Assembly: GCF_021532615.1 (NCBI RefSeq)
Contig: NZ_JAKGAQ010000007.1
Span: 1-35,853 of the forward strand
Origin: Octadecabacter dasysiphoniae
GTDB lineage: Bacteria; Pseudomonadota; Alphaproteobacteria; Rhodobacterales; Rhodobacteraceae
DNA length: 35,853 nucleotides
Direction of reading: 5' to 3'
Numbering within the stretch: the first letter of the stretch is position 1; each line of letters begins with the position of its first letter. Positions 1-10,136 of the stretch are shown here, piece after piece. The notes under the pieces are model-generated. The model worked only from the letters and a program-made list of their open reading frames with translations, did no database searches and was not told the origin of the DNA. Made by a program: the position numbers and the translations under genes.

Positions 1-2966
1 TCGACCAGATAGCTGGCATCAGGGTCAACGTTGGTGACAACCAATGCCGGATTGCCGATAGACCCCGCTGTGATGCCAGAAATATCACTGCCCAGCGGCG
101 TCAAATTCACGCTGCCCGGATCGGTGCCCGACAACCCCGGCGCACCCACGCCTGATGTGGTCGGGATCGCGCCCACGCCGTAGGCGCCGTTTTGCAGATA
201 TCCGCTTACGTTGCCGACGATCGAACCGCCCGCTTCTATGCTTGCGAAAACGGCCCCCGCCTCTTCGACGATCGGCGCGTCGTTGGACACTGCGGTGGTC
301 GTACTGGTGCCACCACAAAACAGGAAACAGAAACGTTCCCGCGTGACAACGCTACGTTCAACCTCTGTTGTTTCAGTCAAATCCAGCCCGATATTTTCAA
401 GCGTGCCCGCCGTTAGCTCAATGTTTCCGGCGGTCGAAATCAGACTGTAGGCATTGCGTGCGCTGTCCACCGCAAGGGTAAGGTCACCCCCCGAAAGGAT
501 CATCCCCGGTTCACCAACCATCTCTGCTGTTTGGGTCGTAACTGTGGTCGTAACGGTCGTCGTTACACACCTATATGTCCCCAAAAGACCGCTGCAATCG
601 CCGCTGAAACTCTCCTCCTCATCGGTGTCGACGGCATCTGTGATTAGCGGATCGGGGCGCAGGTTTTCAAAAACGGAGGCCGCGATCTCGATGTCACCTG
701 CGAAGGTTTCGACAAGGCCACCATTCTGATTGGTAAAGCTGGCGGCGCGCGCATCCACATCGCCAGACGCCCCGCCAATAACCATATCCTCTTGCGCAAG
801 CAACGCGCCACCATCGTTAAGGATGGTCCCATCGCTTAAGATTTGCAGCAACATCTCTCCGTATATCACAGCCGTTTGGGCGTTCGTAACATCGCCCGCG
901 CTGGTGATCAGAACGCGCCCGTCTGTGGACGCAACCGCACCCGCGTTATCAAAGCGCGCCAATGTAAATACGGCGTCGTCGGCCGCTGTAATCTCTGCAC
1001 CCTCGGCATTTACCAACGCAGGATTTCCGCCCGCAACACGCAACCAACCGTCGGATACAACATTGCCCGAATTGGTCACCGCGCCCGATGCCACAATATC
1101 AAGGGTTTGGGCTGCATAGGCCGTGCCATCGTTGGTGATCTGTGCTGCATCAAGCCGCAAATCAGTAGCGCGCAGAGTGCCTGTGTTTTCAATCACGGCC
1201 GCATTCAGGTCCGCCATGTTCGCCGCTTCGACGGTGCCGCTGACGTTCAAACTATCGCTTGCCGTGATGTCGACCAGCTGACCAATCAACGTGCCATCCA
1301 CGAACAGATCGCCAGCCGTGGCCAACGCAGTGACCGTGCCATTCAGACTTTGGGCCGTCGCCCCAAAATCGAGCCCCTGCCCCGACAACAACAGCGCGTC
1401 GCCGGACTGTAGAATGCCACCGTTCACGGTTAGGATTCCGCCCGCATTTTCCAACGACAGCATCTGCCCCGCCTGAAGAACACCATCGAGCGCCTCAAGC
1501 CGTGTCAGCGTAAATCGCGCATCCGTCGTGGCAACGAAACTGCCAGCCGGTAATCCGCCTTGTGCGGCAATATCCAGAACGCGGGTCACGACATCAATGC
1601 TGCCGCCCGACGCCGCGGTGCCACCCCAAAGCGTCAGCCGATCCGCCGCGCTCAAGGTCAGGTTGGCTGTGCTGGTGTCACCATCCCCGCCAGCCGCACC
1701 GGCCATGAATTGGGTGTCTTGCCCCGCCTCGATTTCTTGCGCTGTGACGGCGATGTCACCGTAGGACAAAACCTGCGCGCCCTGTGCCATCAACATATTG
1801 CGTCCCATTGTCGCCGATATGCTGTCGGCGGATACCAGTTCCGCGCGCGCACCCAAATTGATGTCACGTGCAATGTCAAAAACAGCCGCCGCTTGCGCGA
1901 CGATCTTGCCGTCGGCGTCCACGATCAGGTCTTGCGCGCTCGTGATTGTCAGGCTGTCGTTGGACGTCAGACTTTGTTCAACCTGCACCGATCCGGTCGT
2001 CGTGGTAACGCTGACCGCCCCTTCGGATGACGCGCGGCCCATGACAAGACGTCCGTCAGCCGTCAGGGTCATCTGGCCCGTGCTGGCCGCCATTTCGGTC
2101 GGTGCCCGCACGCCAACCCCGTCTTCGGTCGATGTGATGGTGATCGCACCGGCATACATGCCGCCAAACACAGTACTGTCGATGGCCAGATCGGGCGATG
2201 TGGATCCGTCGTCTGCTTTTTCACGGATTTCGCCCGTGGCATAAATCACGTCATTGCGGCCGGCAATCACGTGGATGCGCTGGCCCTGCACCGAACCTGC
2301 CACGGTAATCTGACGCGAAATCAGATCGAACCGCGTGGTGTCGGACGCATCAAGCCCGCCCTCGCCTACCGCGATGGTGCCATCATCGACGGACACACCG
2401 GTGAACTGGGACCCCTCATAGATCGGTGTACCCGTCGTCAGCGTCAAACGGTCGGTGTTCAGAAACCCACAGCCATCACATGTCATGCCATACGGGTTGG
2501 CGACGATCACATCGGCACGTGTGCCTGCGACCTCAAGATACCCACCAAGCGAACTGGGATTGCCGCCAACAACTTCGTTGAGGATGATACTCGCCGACCC
2601 GTCTTGCAGGTTCGCATTGCCAGCGATCACACCGCCCAGCTGCGTTTGGCCAAAGTTCCCGTTGATGTTGTTGAGGATCAGACCGTCGGCCCCGACATTG
2701 AAGTCATCATAGCTGTTTTGCGACAACCCTTGTGCGTTGGGCGTTTGAATATTGACGATACCCACACCATTGGGGGCCTCAATAACCTCGGGCCCATTGG
2801 TCGTGGGAACGACGTTTTGGGCAAGCACAGGTTGGACGGCGATCAATAAACACGATAACGCCGATACGCTATTGCGGACCCCTTCGTGCACCCGCGCACG
2901 CCAACCAGACAGGCGACGTCCGCCAGATGATACACGCAAAGATTCAGGCTTTCGTTTCGTTTTCAT
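1..2966 (-). CDS. FhaB-type filamentous haemagglutinin/adhesin, TpsA of a two-partner system (5' part only)
   Basis: This is a large exported adhesin of the two-partner secretion family, moved across the outer membrane by the FhaC-like protein encoded just upstream. The frame is open from the ATG at 2966 to the window edge (about 988 codons), so the C-terminus is missing. Residues 1-47 form a long charged n-region plus hydrophobic core ending VQPVLA, like an extended signal peptide. The TPS domain follows, with GLSQNSYDDFNVG, a GLILNN motif and VIVANPYGMTCDGCGF, the family's hallmark NPxG-type sequences. The rest is Ala/Gly/Thr-rich beta-helix repeat sequence (many LDAAQITNDGT-like strands), with cysteine pairs at about C791/C800 and C880/C884 beside Thr-rich stretches. 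VDPDASYLV at the very edge resembles a conserved FhaB segment. The ATG lies 25 nt after the transporter stop with a weak GGTAAGAG ribosome site. Whether the tail carries a toxin (CdiA-like) or only adhesin repeats cannot be seen. Confidence 0.93.
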   Translation of the reverse strand, partial: MKTKRKPESLRVSSGGRRLSGWRARVHEGVRNSVSALSCLLIAVQPVLAQNVVPTTNGPEVIEAPNGVGIVNIQTPNAQGLSQNSYDDFNVGADGLILNNINGNFGQTQLGGVIAGNANLQDGSASIILNEVVGGNPSSLGGYLEVAGTRADVIVANPYGMTCDGCGFLNTDRLTLTTGTPIYEGSQFTGVSVDDGTIAVGEGGLDASDTTRFDLISRQITVAGSVQGQRIHVIAGRNDVIYATGEIREKADDGSTSPDLAIDSTVFGGMYAGAITITSTEDGVGVRAPTEMAASTGQMTLTADGRLVMGRASSEGAVSVTTTTGSVQVEQSLTSNDSLTITSAQDLIVDADGKIVAQAAAVFDIARDINLGARAELVSADSISATMGRNMLMAQGAQVLSYGDIAVTAQEIEAGQDTQFMAGAAGGDGDTSTANLTLSAADRLTLWGGTAASGGSIDVVTRVLDIAAQGGLPAGSFVATTDARFTLTRLEALDGVLQAGQMLSLENAGGILTVNGGILQSGDALLLSGQGLDFGATAQSLNGTVTALATAGDLFVDGTLIGQLVDITASDSLNVSGTVEAANMADLNAAVIENTGTLRATDLRLDAAQITNDGTAYAAQTLDIVASGAVTNSGNVVSDGWLRVAGGNPALVNAEGAEITAADDAVFTLARFDNAGAVASTDGRVLITSAGDVTNAQTAVIYGEMLLQILSDGTILNDGGALLAQEDMVIGGASGDVDARAASFTNQNGGLVETFAGDIEIAASVFENLRPDPLITDAVDTDEEESFSGDCSGLLGTYRCVTTTVTTTVTTQTAEMVGEPGMILSGGDLTLAVDSARNAYSLISTAGNIELTAGTLENIGLDLTETTEVERSVVTRERFCFLFCGGTSTTTAVSNDAPIVEEAGAVFASIEAGGSIVGNVSGYLQNGAYGVGAIPTTSGVGAPGLSGTDPGSVNLTPLGSDISGITAGSIGNPALVVTNVDPDASYLV

Positions 2967-2991
2967 GCTCTTACCGCCATTCCATCGCCTG

Positions 2992-4659
2992 TTAAAACAA
3001 CCAGGATGCTGACATTGATAAAACACCGTCAGGGCGCGCGATGCCCGTTGGCGTGGATAATATCTCGGCGTAGTTGACTTCGAAAGATGTTTTACCGCCG
3101 ATGGTGCGCGCACCGATAACCGCCCCACTAACGTGACCGCCCGACACACCAACGCGGGACTGATCCGCGACCCAGCCCCAGTCGATCCCGCCATAAAGCT
3201 GGGCCTGTCCCCAAATCGGATCACGCTCCATCTGTGGGGTCCAGCGCAGCTCGTTGCGCCACAAAATTCCGGAACTGCCCGCCACAACCTGTTCGCGCGC
3301 ACCGCGCACGGTTCCCGCACTGCCCAAGCCAAACTGTTGCCGACCATAAAGCCGATCCGCACTCAGCTGCATATTGACGTCGCTTTGCCAACTGAACGCG
3401 GACGCATCCCCCGCGAACGGGCGCGTATAGGACAATGATCCATCGACAAGCGTGTATTGCGCTTCGGGCTGACCGGTGGGCTGCGTGTCGTCGTCCTGCG
3501 CCCCCAAGGCATCAAGCCCCTGCTCCAGCCCTGCCGACAGGGTCAGCTGGCCACCGTTCCACAGCGTTTCATGGCGCACGCCAAACCGCGCCGATGTGGT
3601 CACTTGCGATGATGCCTCAATCCGCGCGCCAGCGATCCGGTTTTCAGTGTCATAACGGGTCAGGCGGGCGGTGACGTATGTCTTGCTGTCCCGGTCACGC
3701 TCCAGCAACCTCTCGACCTCGACAAACGCGGTGCGCGTGACGCCATCCACGTCGATATCACCGACAGCACCGGGGGTCACGGTCGCGTAGTCCGACCAGC
3801 CGATCCCGTATTCCGTGCGCCAGGGTCCGCGCGGGATTGATAGGCTCAGATCGACACTGCGCGTTCCGGGGCCGTCATAATTCACATCAATCGGATTATC
3901 GCGGATCGATTTGCTGGCATCCAAAGTCCAGACATCATTCAGACCGAGCGCGTTTGACCATGTCATCTGGGCCGACGTTATGAACTGCCCCGTAGCGACC
4001 GTCTGGCCCGGATCCTCGTTTTCGAGACCCTGATTGTTTGTGCTCAGTCGAAAGCTCCAAGGTTTCGCTGTTACGGCGGTCACATCAAGCACCGTTGCGC
4101 CTTCCTGCGTGCCCGGTGTCAATTCAATCTCGGCGCTGTAACCCGGCATGGACCGGATCAGATCGAGGCCCTGCTCGACCTCTCGCAAGTTCACTGGCGC
4201 ACCCACAAGGTCGGGAAACACCCGTTCCTGCCAGCGCGGGCGCGGCTCCCCGTTGATGTCGATGCGCGCAAGGCTGCCTTCGATCACGCGGATTTCCAAC
4301 TGGCCATCGGCAAGGTTTTGTTCCGGCAAATACGCGCGCGCCGTAATATATCCGCGATCCACATAGGCCAGCGAAACCGCCTGCAACAGATCATCAATTT
4401 GCGGCAACCCAAGACACCGGCCCGCAAAAGGCGCCGTCAGCGCCTGCTGGGCGGGCACATCGATCAAGGTAACTCCGACCAGATCAATCCGGTCCACATC
4501 CAGACAGAACCCTTGCGCCCGCGCGGTATCGGCGGGCAATGCAAATGCACCGGCCACGCCAATCGCGCCAAGCATCCGGCGCATTCGCAGTTTTACGAAA
4601 CGATACCGGAAACCCTGCGCAAAAAATGGATCACGCAGGCGACGTTTATTGATCCTCAT
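2992..4659 (-). CDS. FhaC/ShlB-family outer-membrane transporter (TpsB)
   Basis: Omp85-superfamily barrel that secretes the adjacent TpsA adhesin. The 555-residue protein has an N-terminal signal region ending ADTARAQ, a POTRA_2-type domain (FAGRCLGLPQIDDLL to LEIRVIEGSLARIDI) and a ShlB-type beta-barrel. The barrel carries the loop-6 motif VRG (TVRGAREQVVAGSSG) and a terminal Phe (SASWLF), as expected of BAM-inserted barrels. The length suits the family (about 550-580). I chose ATG 4659: it overlaps the end of the Sel1 gene by 14 nt and has GGCGGA about 8 nt upstream. An ATG at 4722 would overlap that gene by 77 nt. An ATG at 4584 (MRRMLGAIGVAG) gives a neater signal peptide but has no ribosome site. 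It is probably translationally coupled to the Sel1 gene and co-transcribed with the adhesin. Confidence 0.93.
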   Translation of the reverse strand: MRINKRRLRDPFFAQGFRYRFVKLRMRRMLGAIGVAGAFALPADTARAQGFCLDVDRIDLVGVTLIDVPAQQALTAPFAGRCLGLPQIDDLLQAVSLAYVDRGYITARAYLPEQNLADGQLEIRVIEGSLARIDINGEPRPRWQERVFPDLVGAPVNLREVEQGLDLIRSMPGYSAEIELTPGTQEGATVLDVTAVTAKPWSFRLSTNNQGLENEDPGQTVATGQFITSAQMTWSNALGLNDVWTLDASKSIRDNPIDVNYDGPGTRSVDLSLSIPRGPWRTEYGIGWSDYATVTPGAVGDIDVDGVTRTAFVEVERLLERDRDSKTYVTARLTRYDTENRIAGARIEASSQVTTSARFGVRHETLWNGGQLTLSAGLEQGLDALGAQDDDTQPTGQPEAQYTLVDGSLSYTRPFAGDASAFSWQSDVNMQLSADRLYGRQQFGLGSAGTVRGAREQVVAGSSGILWRNELRWTPQMERDPIWGQAQLYGGIDWGWVADQSRVGVSGGHVSGAVIGARTIGGKTSFEVNYAEILSTPTGIARPDGVLSMSASWLF

Positions 4660-5461
4660 CGGCAATGTCCGCCAATTTGGATTCAGTCCAGGCCCGTGCT
4701 TGCGCCTGCCCGGCCAGAACATCCGCAGACGTCATCCGCGCCTCAAGCCCATCACGAAACGCGGCCGCTTCGTTAAGGCCACGCACGACCGCAAGGCTCG
4801 ACCAGGCGTAGGCCCCTATAAGATCAGGTGCCTCCTGCGCATCCAGAATCTCCGCAAGGCTGAGCATCGCAACCGGATTGCCAGCCTCTGCCGCGGTTTC
4901 AAAACGGGTTTGCGCGATATCAACATCGCCGTCCGACAAAGCCGATTGGCCCAACACATTCAGCGCTGCGATGTTGCCTTGCGCGGCGGAAAGTTCCCAG
5001 TATTCGCGGGCACGTGCCGGGGCCGCGTCCACCCCGCGCCCGGCCTGATAGCTTAGTCCGCAATTCAACTGCGCCTCGGCCAGACCGGCATCCGCAGCCT
5101 CACAAATCAGGCGCGTGCCCTCCACGTAGTCGCGCAATAGAACGCGTCCTTCATGATACATCAGCCCAAGGCGAAGCTGACCGCGCTGTGACCCAAGTTC
5201 CGCCGCTGCGGCATAAAGATTTGCCGCGCGCTGTGGGTCCGGTTCCGTACCAAGCCCAAGTTCAAACAGGCGCGCCAGATAAAACGCGCCCTCTGCGTCG
5301 CCATCTTCATAGGCCTGCGCAAACGATGATGCCGCCGCCGCGACATCGCCGTCTTCCAAAAGCGCGACACCTTCGGAGACATCGGCCAGCACCGGCATGG
5401 CAAAAAGTGCTGTAGACAACAGGGTGGCCAAGGTGGGCAAAAGGGTTGTGCGCATCATCAT
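4646..5461 (-). CDS. Exported Sel1-like (SLR/TPR-type) repeat protein, first gene of the two-partner secretion operon
   Basis: A 271-residue protein with a cleavable signal peptide (MMMRTTLLPTLATLLSTALFAMPVLA), so probably periplasmic. The mature part is a run of Sel1-like helical repeats, e.g. GAFYLARLFELGLGTEPDPQRAANLYAAAAELG, GQLRLGLMYHEGRVLLRDYVEG, AQLNCGLSYQAGRGVDAAPARAREYW and AALNVLGQSALSDGDVDIAQTRF. Such solenoids usually mediate protein-protein contacts. It overlaps the transporter start by 14 nt and precedes it in the same direction, so a role in folding, holding or regulating the adhesin or its transporter is a reasonable inference but not shown. Three consecutive ATG codons open the frame (5461, 5458, 5455); GAGAG lies a few bases upstream of them. 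Confidence 0.88.
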   Translation of the reverse strand: MMMRTTLLPTLATLLSTALFAMPVLADVSEGVALLEDGDVAAAASSFAQAYEDGDAEGAFYLARLFELGLGTEPDPQRAANLYAAAAELGSQRGQLRLGLMYHEGRVLLRDYVEGTRLICEAADAGLAEAQLNCGLSYQAGRGVDAAPARAREYWELSAAQGNIAALNVLGQSALSDGDVDIAQTRFETAAEAGNPVAMLSLAEILDAQEAPDLIGAYAWSSLAVVRGLNEAAAFRDGLEARMTSADVLAGQAQARAWTESKLADIADEDQ

Positions 5462-5773
5462 AAGCTCTCAATTAATGGCAGGAGGCTTGTGACTGACGCA
5501 GTGCTAGACCACCGCCTAGTGAGCAGACCAAGCAGTTGGTCCCGTGGCGCACTTACCCCCAAGTTGAAGTCAAACTTAATCGCCCCAAGAAAATCTTGTC
5601 TAGTTGGATTTATTCCTAAGCGCGGATATGCGCCGACACTCGGACCATTCTACGATTATCGAATTTTCTGGCCGCCGGATGTAGTGAACCTGATGGTGTC
5701 TTCAACGACATGATCGTCTTGAACGTGTCGGACGGTTTGGTTCAGAGCAGGCAGAAATCCCAAACCATGCAAC
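5462..5773. other. Intergenic region between the rpoC terminator and the TPS operon
   Basis: About 310 bases with no convincing gene. It should contain the promoter of the minus-strand TPS operon. On that strand I see TTGAAG and TACATC separated by 16 nt (about 5677-5704) and a good isolated -35-like TTGACT near 5569-5574 inside a short AAGTT/AACTT inverted repeat, but neither is decisive. A 74-codon GTG-initiated frame on the plus strand (5489-5713), preceded by AGGAGG at only 3 nt, has no recognisable product and is not called. Confidence 0.4.
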
Positions 5774-5805
5774 AAAAAGGCCCCGCTGTTTCCAACGGGG
5801 CCTTT
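5774..5805 (-). terminator. Intrinsic terminator of rpoC
   Basis: Perfect 10-bp stem (AAAGGCCCCG at 5776-5785 with CGGGGCCTTT at 5796-5805) and a 10-nt loop. On the minus strand it is followed by a T5 run and lies 22 nt beyond the rpoC stop. It ends the rpoBC unit before the TPS operon. Confidence 0.9.
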
Positions 5806-5826
5806 CTGATTTCTATAACGTCGATC

Positions 5827-8800
5827 TTACTCGTCGCGGCTTTCTGGTGTGTCCGCGATGATTGTGTCGAAGGCGTCGCCACCGATCACATCATCTGCAA
5901 CGGGCTCGGGTGCTGCCAGTGCGGCTGCGGCCTCTGCTTCTTCGCGACGGGCCTGAATGACCACGTTGTCACGCGCTGCGGCGATCTTGGTGACGTTTTG
6001 CGTCGCGCCACCTGTACCAGCGGGGATCAAACGACCCACGATGACGTTTTCCTTGAGGCCGACCAGTTTGTCCCGCTTGCCCTGCACCGAAGCCTCGGTG
6101 AGAACGCGCGTTGTTTCCTGGAACGACGCCGCAGAGATAAACGAACGTGTCTGCAAAGACGCTTTGGTGATGCCGAGAAGGATGGGTTCACCCTGTGCAG
6201 GGCGACCACCACGGGCAACTGCCTTGGCGTTGGCTTCGTCAAACTCGGCCTTGTCGACGTTTTCACCCTTGAGCAAAGTCGTCTCACCGCTGTCAGAGAT
6301 TTCCCATTTTTGGAGCATCTGACGCACGATCACCTCGATGTGCTTGTCGTTGATCTTAACGCCTTGCAAACGATACACGTCCTGCACTTCGTCGATCATG
6401 TAATCGGCGAGCGCTTCGACACCCATGATGGCGAGGATGTCATGCGGCGCTGGGTTGCCGTCCATGATGTAGTCGCCCTTTTGCACGAAGTCGCCTTCTT
6501 GCACCGGGATGTGCTTGCCCTTGGGCACCATGTATTCGACCTTGTGATCTGCATCCTCGGAGGACTCAATCGCGATACGGCGCTTGTTTTTGTAGTCCTT
6601 ACCGAAGCGAACATAACCGTCGATTTCGGCGATGATCGCGTGATCCTTTGGACGACGTGCTTCGAACAATTCCGCAACCCGTGGCAAACCACCGGTAATG
6701 TCCTTGGTCTTGGCGCCTTCACGCGGGATACGCGCAACAACGTCACCGGCCTTGATCGGGTTGCCGTCCTCGATGGACAGAACCGCGTCAACAGACATCG
6801 GATAGGTTACCGGGTTACCGGCATCGTTCAGAACAGGTTCGCCATTGGCATCGAGGATCAGAACTTCCGGCTTCAGCTCGTTGCCTTTTGGCGCACTGCG
6901 CCAGTCGGTCACGATCTTTTGGGTCATGCCTGTCGCATCATCGGTGTCTTCGCGCAGTGCGATACCGTTGATGAGGTCAACAAACTTAACCGTACCGGCC
7001 TTCTCTGCGATGATCGGCAGAGTGTAGGGATCCCATTCGAACATCTTGTCGCCGCGGGCAATTTTTGCACCGTCTTTGACAAACACTTTGGAACCGTATC
7101 CGACCTTGTGGTTGGCACGTTCTTCACCATTCTCGTCCATGATCGCGAGGACCATGTTACGGCCCATGACGACCTGCTCACCGAATTCGTTCTCAAGAAT
7201 TTGGGCATTGCGCAGTTCGACAACACCATCGACGGACGCCTCAAGGAACGACTGCTGGCCACCTTGTGCAACGCCACCGATGTGGAACGTCCGCATCGTC
7301 AGCTGTGTACCAGGTTCACCGATGGACTGCGCGGCGATGATGCCGACAGCTTCGCCGATGTTGACGCGCGAACCGCGCGACAGATCACGACCGTAGCACA
7401 TGGCACAGACGCCGTCTTCGGCCTCACATGTCAGTGGGCTGCGGATGCGCATCTTGGCGACACCGGCTGTTTCAATCGCATCAGCAGAACGTTCGTCGAT
7501 CAGCTCTCCGGCTTTGACCAGCACTTCTTCTGTGCCCGGGTTCAAAACGTCGTCCGCAGAAACACGGCCCAGAACACGATCAGACAAGGATGACACGACT
7601 TCGCCGTCGTTTACCGCAGCTTCTGCTGTGATCGCACGTTCCGTTCCGCAATCGATTTCGCGCACGATGCAGTCTTGTGCAACGTCCACCAAACGACGTG
7701 TCAGGTAACCGGAGTTCGCAGTTTTCAACGCCGTGTCCGACAGACCCTTACGGGCACCGTGGGTGGAGTTGAAGTATTCCAGAACTGTCAGGCCTTCTTT
7801 GAAGTTCGAGATGATCGGCGTTTCGATGATCTCACCGTTTGGCTTGGCCATCAGACCGCGCATACCGCCCAGCTGTTTCATCTGTGTCACAGAACCACGC
7901 GCACCGGAGTGGGCCATCATGTAGACCGAGTTGGGTTCGTTTTCGGACCCGTCTTCGGCACGACCTGTCGTAGAGATCGTCGTCATCATGGCGTCAGTGA
8001 CTTTGTCGTTCGACTTTGACCAGGCATCGACAACTTTGTTGTACTTTTCACCCTGAGTGATCAGGCCGTCCATGTACTGTTGTTCAAAGTCTTTCACCTG
8101 ATCGCGTGTCTCATTGACCAGCGTCCACTTAGTGTCAGGGATAACCATGTCGTCCTTACCGAACGAAATGCCAGCCTTGAACGCTTCGCGGAAGCCCATT
8201 GTCATGATCTGATCACAGAAGATGACGGATTCTTTCTGACCACAGTAGCGGTAGACCGTATCAATGATCTGCTGAACTTCTTTCTTACGAAGCAGGCGGT
8301 TGACCAAGGAATACGGCGCCTTGTTGTTCAGCGGCAAAAGCGCACCAAGACGGACGCGGCCAGGGGTCGTTTCAAAACGCTCCATGACCTCGTTGCCCTC
8401 AGTGTCGATCTGCGGAAGACGCGCGGTGATCTTGGCGTGCAGGTGAACTTCACCGGCCTGCAAAGCGTGCTCGACTTCTTCGATATCGCTGAACGACATG
8501 CCTTCGCCCTTCATGCCTTCACGCATGATGGTCGTGTAGTAGAGGCCCAAAATCATATCCTGTGACGGAACGATAATTGGCGCACCGTTGGCAGGCGACA
8601 GAACGTTGTTCGTGGACATCATCAGAACGCGACATTCCAACTGTGCCTCAAGGGACAGTGGGACGTGAACCGCCATCTGGTCACCGTCGAAGTCAGCGTT
8701 GAACGCAGAACACACGAGAGGGTGCAGCTGGATAGCCTTACCTTCGATCAAGACAGGTTCGAACGCCTGAATGCCAAGACGGTGCAACGTAGGCGCACGG

Positions 8801-10080
8801 TTCAGCATGACGGGGTGTTCGCGGATCACTTCGTCGAGGATATCCCAAACTTCGGGACGCTCTTTTTCAACCAGCTTCTTGGCTTGCTTCACAGTGGAAG
8901 ACAAACCCTTCGCCTCAAGACGCGAATAGATGAACGGCTTGAACAGCTCGAGAGCCATTTTCTTGGGCAAACCACACTGGTGCAGTTTCAATTCCGGACC
9001 CGTCACAATGACCGAACGGCCAGAGAAGTCGACGCGCTTACCCAAAAGGTTTTGACGGAAGCGACCCTGCTTACCCTTCAGCATGTCGGACAGCGATTTC
9101 AACGGGCGCTTGTTGGCCCCCGTGATCACGCGGCCACGACGGCCGTTATCGAACAATGCATCGACAGATTCCTGCAACATACGCTTTTCGTTACGCACGA
9201 TGATGTCAGGTGCGCGCAGTTCGATCAGACGCTTGAGACGGTTGTTCCGGTTGATCACGCGGCGATACAGATCGTTCAAATCAGACGTCGCGAAACGGCC
9301 ACCATCAAGTGGAACCAGCGGGCGCAGTTCTGGCGGGATGACTGGCACAACTGTCAGGATCATCCATTCAGGGCGGTTGCCGGATTCGATGAAGGATTCA
9401 ACAATCTTAAGACGTTTGATGATCTTCTTTGGCTTCAGCTCACCTGTGGCAACCTTAAGGTCTTCGCGCAGTGTGTCTGCTTCGCCTTCCAGATCGATTG
9501 CGGCCAGCATTTCGCGGATCGCTTCGGCGCCGATGTTGGCTGTGAAGGCGTCCATGCCGTAGGCGTCCTGCGCGTCGAGGAATTCTTCCTCGGTCATCAG
9601 GGCACCGTATTGCAGGTCGGTCAGACCCGGTTCGATCACGACGTAGTTTTCAAAATACAAGATACGCTCAAGGTCGCGCAGCGTCATGTCCAGCATCAGG
9701 CCGATGCGGGATGGCAGGGATTTCAGGAACCAGATGTGCGCAACGGGCGCGGCCAGTTCGATGTGGCCCATACGCTCACGACGGACCTTTTGCAGCGTGA
9801 CTTCTACACCACATTTTTCGCAGACAACGCCGCGATATTTCATGCGCTTATATTTGCCGCACAGGCATTCGTAGTCTTTGATCGGGCCAAAGATACGTGC
9901 GCAGAACAGCCCGTCACGCTCAGGCTTGAACGTACGGTAGTTGATGGTTTCGGGCTTTTTGATCTCACCGAAGGACCACGACAGGATCCGTTCCGGGGAG
10001 GCCAAAGAGACCTTGATTTCGTCGAACGTTTTTGCCGGTGTGATCGGGTTAAACGGGTTGTTTGTCAGTTCCTGGTTCAT
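5827..10080 (-). CDS. rpoC: DNA-directed RNA polymerase subunit beta'
   Basis: Largest subunit of RNA polymerase, supplying the catalytic magnesium site. The 1417-residue product is full length for alphaproteobacteria. It has the N-terminal zinc-binding motif with Cys72, Cys74, Cys87 and Cys90 (CLCG then CEKCG). The active-site NADFDGDQ starts at residue 461 with the three catalytic aspartates present. A second zinc motif lies in [13 protein letters not shown]. The TTG at 10086 would be an alternative start, but ATG 10080 sits 7 nt after AAGGA and gives the usual [12 protein letters not shown] beginning. It lies 56 nt after rpoB, with no terminator visible between them, so the two are co-transcribed. 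rpsL does not follow; a terminator and then the TPS operon do. Confidence 0.98.
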   Translation of the reverse strand: MNQELTNNPFNPITPAKTFDEIKVSLASPERILSWSFGEIKKPETINYRTFKPERDGLFCARIFGPIKDYECLCGKYKRMKYRGVVCEKCGVEVTLQKVRRERMGHIELAAPVAHIWFLKSLPSRIGLMLDMTLRDLERILYFENYVVIEPGLTDLQYGALMTEEEFLDAQDAYGMDAFTANIGAEAIREMLAAIDLEGEADTLREDLKVATGELKPKKIIKRLKIVESFIESGNRPEWMILTVVPVIPPELRPLVPLDGGRFATSDLNDLYRRVINRNNRLKRLIELRAPDIIVRNEKRMLQESVDALFDNGRRGRVITGANKRPLKSLSDMLKGKQGRFRQNLLGKRVDFSGRSVIVTGPELKLHQCGLPKKMALELFKPFIYSRLEAKGLSSTVKQAKKLVEKERPEVWDILDEVIREHPVMLNRAPTLHRLGIQAFEPVLIEGKAIQLHPLVCSAFNADFDGDQMAVHVPLSLEAQLECRVLMMSTNNVLSPANGAPIIVPSQDMILGLYYTTIMREGMKGEGMSFSDIEEVEHALQAGEVHLHAKITARLPQIDTEGNEVMERFETTPGRVRLGALLPLNNKAPYSLVNRLLRKKEVQQIIDTVYRYCGQKESVIFCDQIMTMGFREAFKAGISFGKDDMVIPDTKWTLVNETRDQVKDFEQQYMDGLITQGEKYNKVVDAWSKSNDKVTDAMMTTISTTGRAEDGSENEPNSVYMMAHSGARGSVTQMKQLGGMRGLMAKPNGEIIETPIISNFKEGLTVLEYFNSTHGARKGLSDTALKTANSGYLTRRLVDVAQDCIVREIDCGTERAITAEAAVNDGEVVSSLSDRVLGRVSADDVLNPGTEEVLVKAGELIDERSADAIETAGVAKMRIRSPLTCEAEDGVCAMCYGRDLSRGSRVNIGEAVGIIAAQSIGEPGTQLTMRTFHIGGVAQGGQQSFLEASVDGVVELRNAQILENEFGEQVVMGRNMVLAIMDENGEERANHKVGYGSKVFVKDGAKIARGDKMFEWDPYTLPIIAEKAGTVKFVDLINGIALREDTDDATGMTQKIVTDWRSAPKGNELKPEVLILDANGEPVLNDAGNPVTYPMSVDAVLSIEDGNPIKAGDVVARIPREGAKTKDITGGLPRVAELFEARRPKDHAIIAEIDGYVRFGKDYKNKRRIAIESSEDADHKVEYMVPKGKHIPVQEGDFVQKGDYIMDGNPAPHDILAIMGVEALADYMIDEVQDVYRLQGVKINDKHIEVIVRQMLQKWEISDSGETTLLKGENVDKAEFDEANAKAVARGGRPAQGEPILLGITKASLQTRSFISAASFQETTRVLTEASVQGKRDKLVGLKENVIVGRLIPAGTGGATQNVTKIAAARDNVVIQARREEAEAAAALAAPEPVADDVIGGDAFDTIIADTPESRDE

Positions 10081-10136
10081 TTTCAATTCCTTGAATAGGG
10101 CGCGTTAAGAGGTGGGGGGAGTAGAGCCGCGGGGCC

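Noticed and set aside
5489..5713. 74-codon plus-strand frame starting GTG, with AGGAGG upstream, in the gap before the TPS operon
   Set aside because: The AGGAGG is only 3 nt from the GTG, the protein has no recognisable features, and it lies antisense to the expected TPS promoter region. Chance is more likely.
5710..10098. Very long plus-strand frames opposite rpoC (up to 627 codons)
   Set aside because: They are mirror frames of strongly codon-biased rpoC; the translations are Cys/His/Phe-rich and non-protein-like. The same applies to the frames opposite rpoB (10446-13769).
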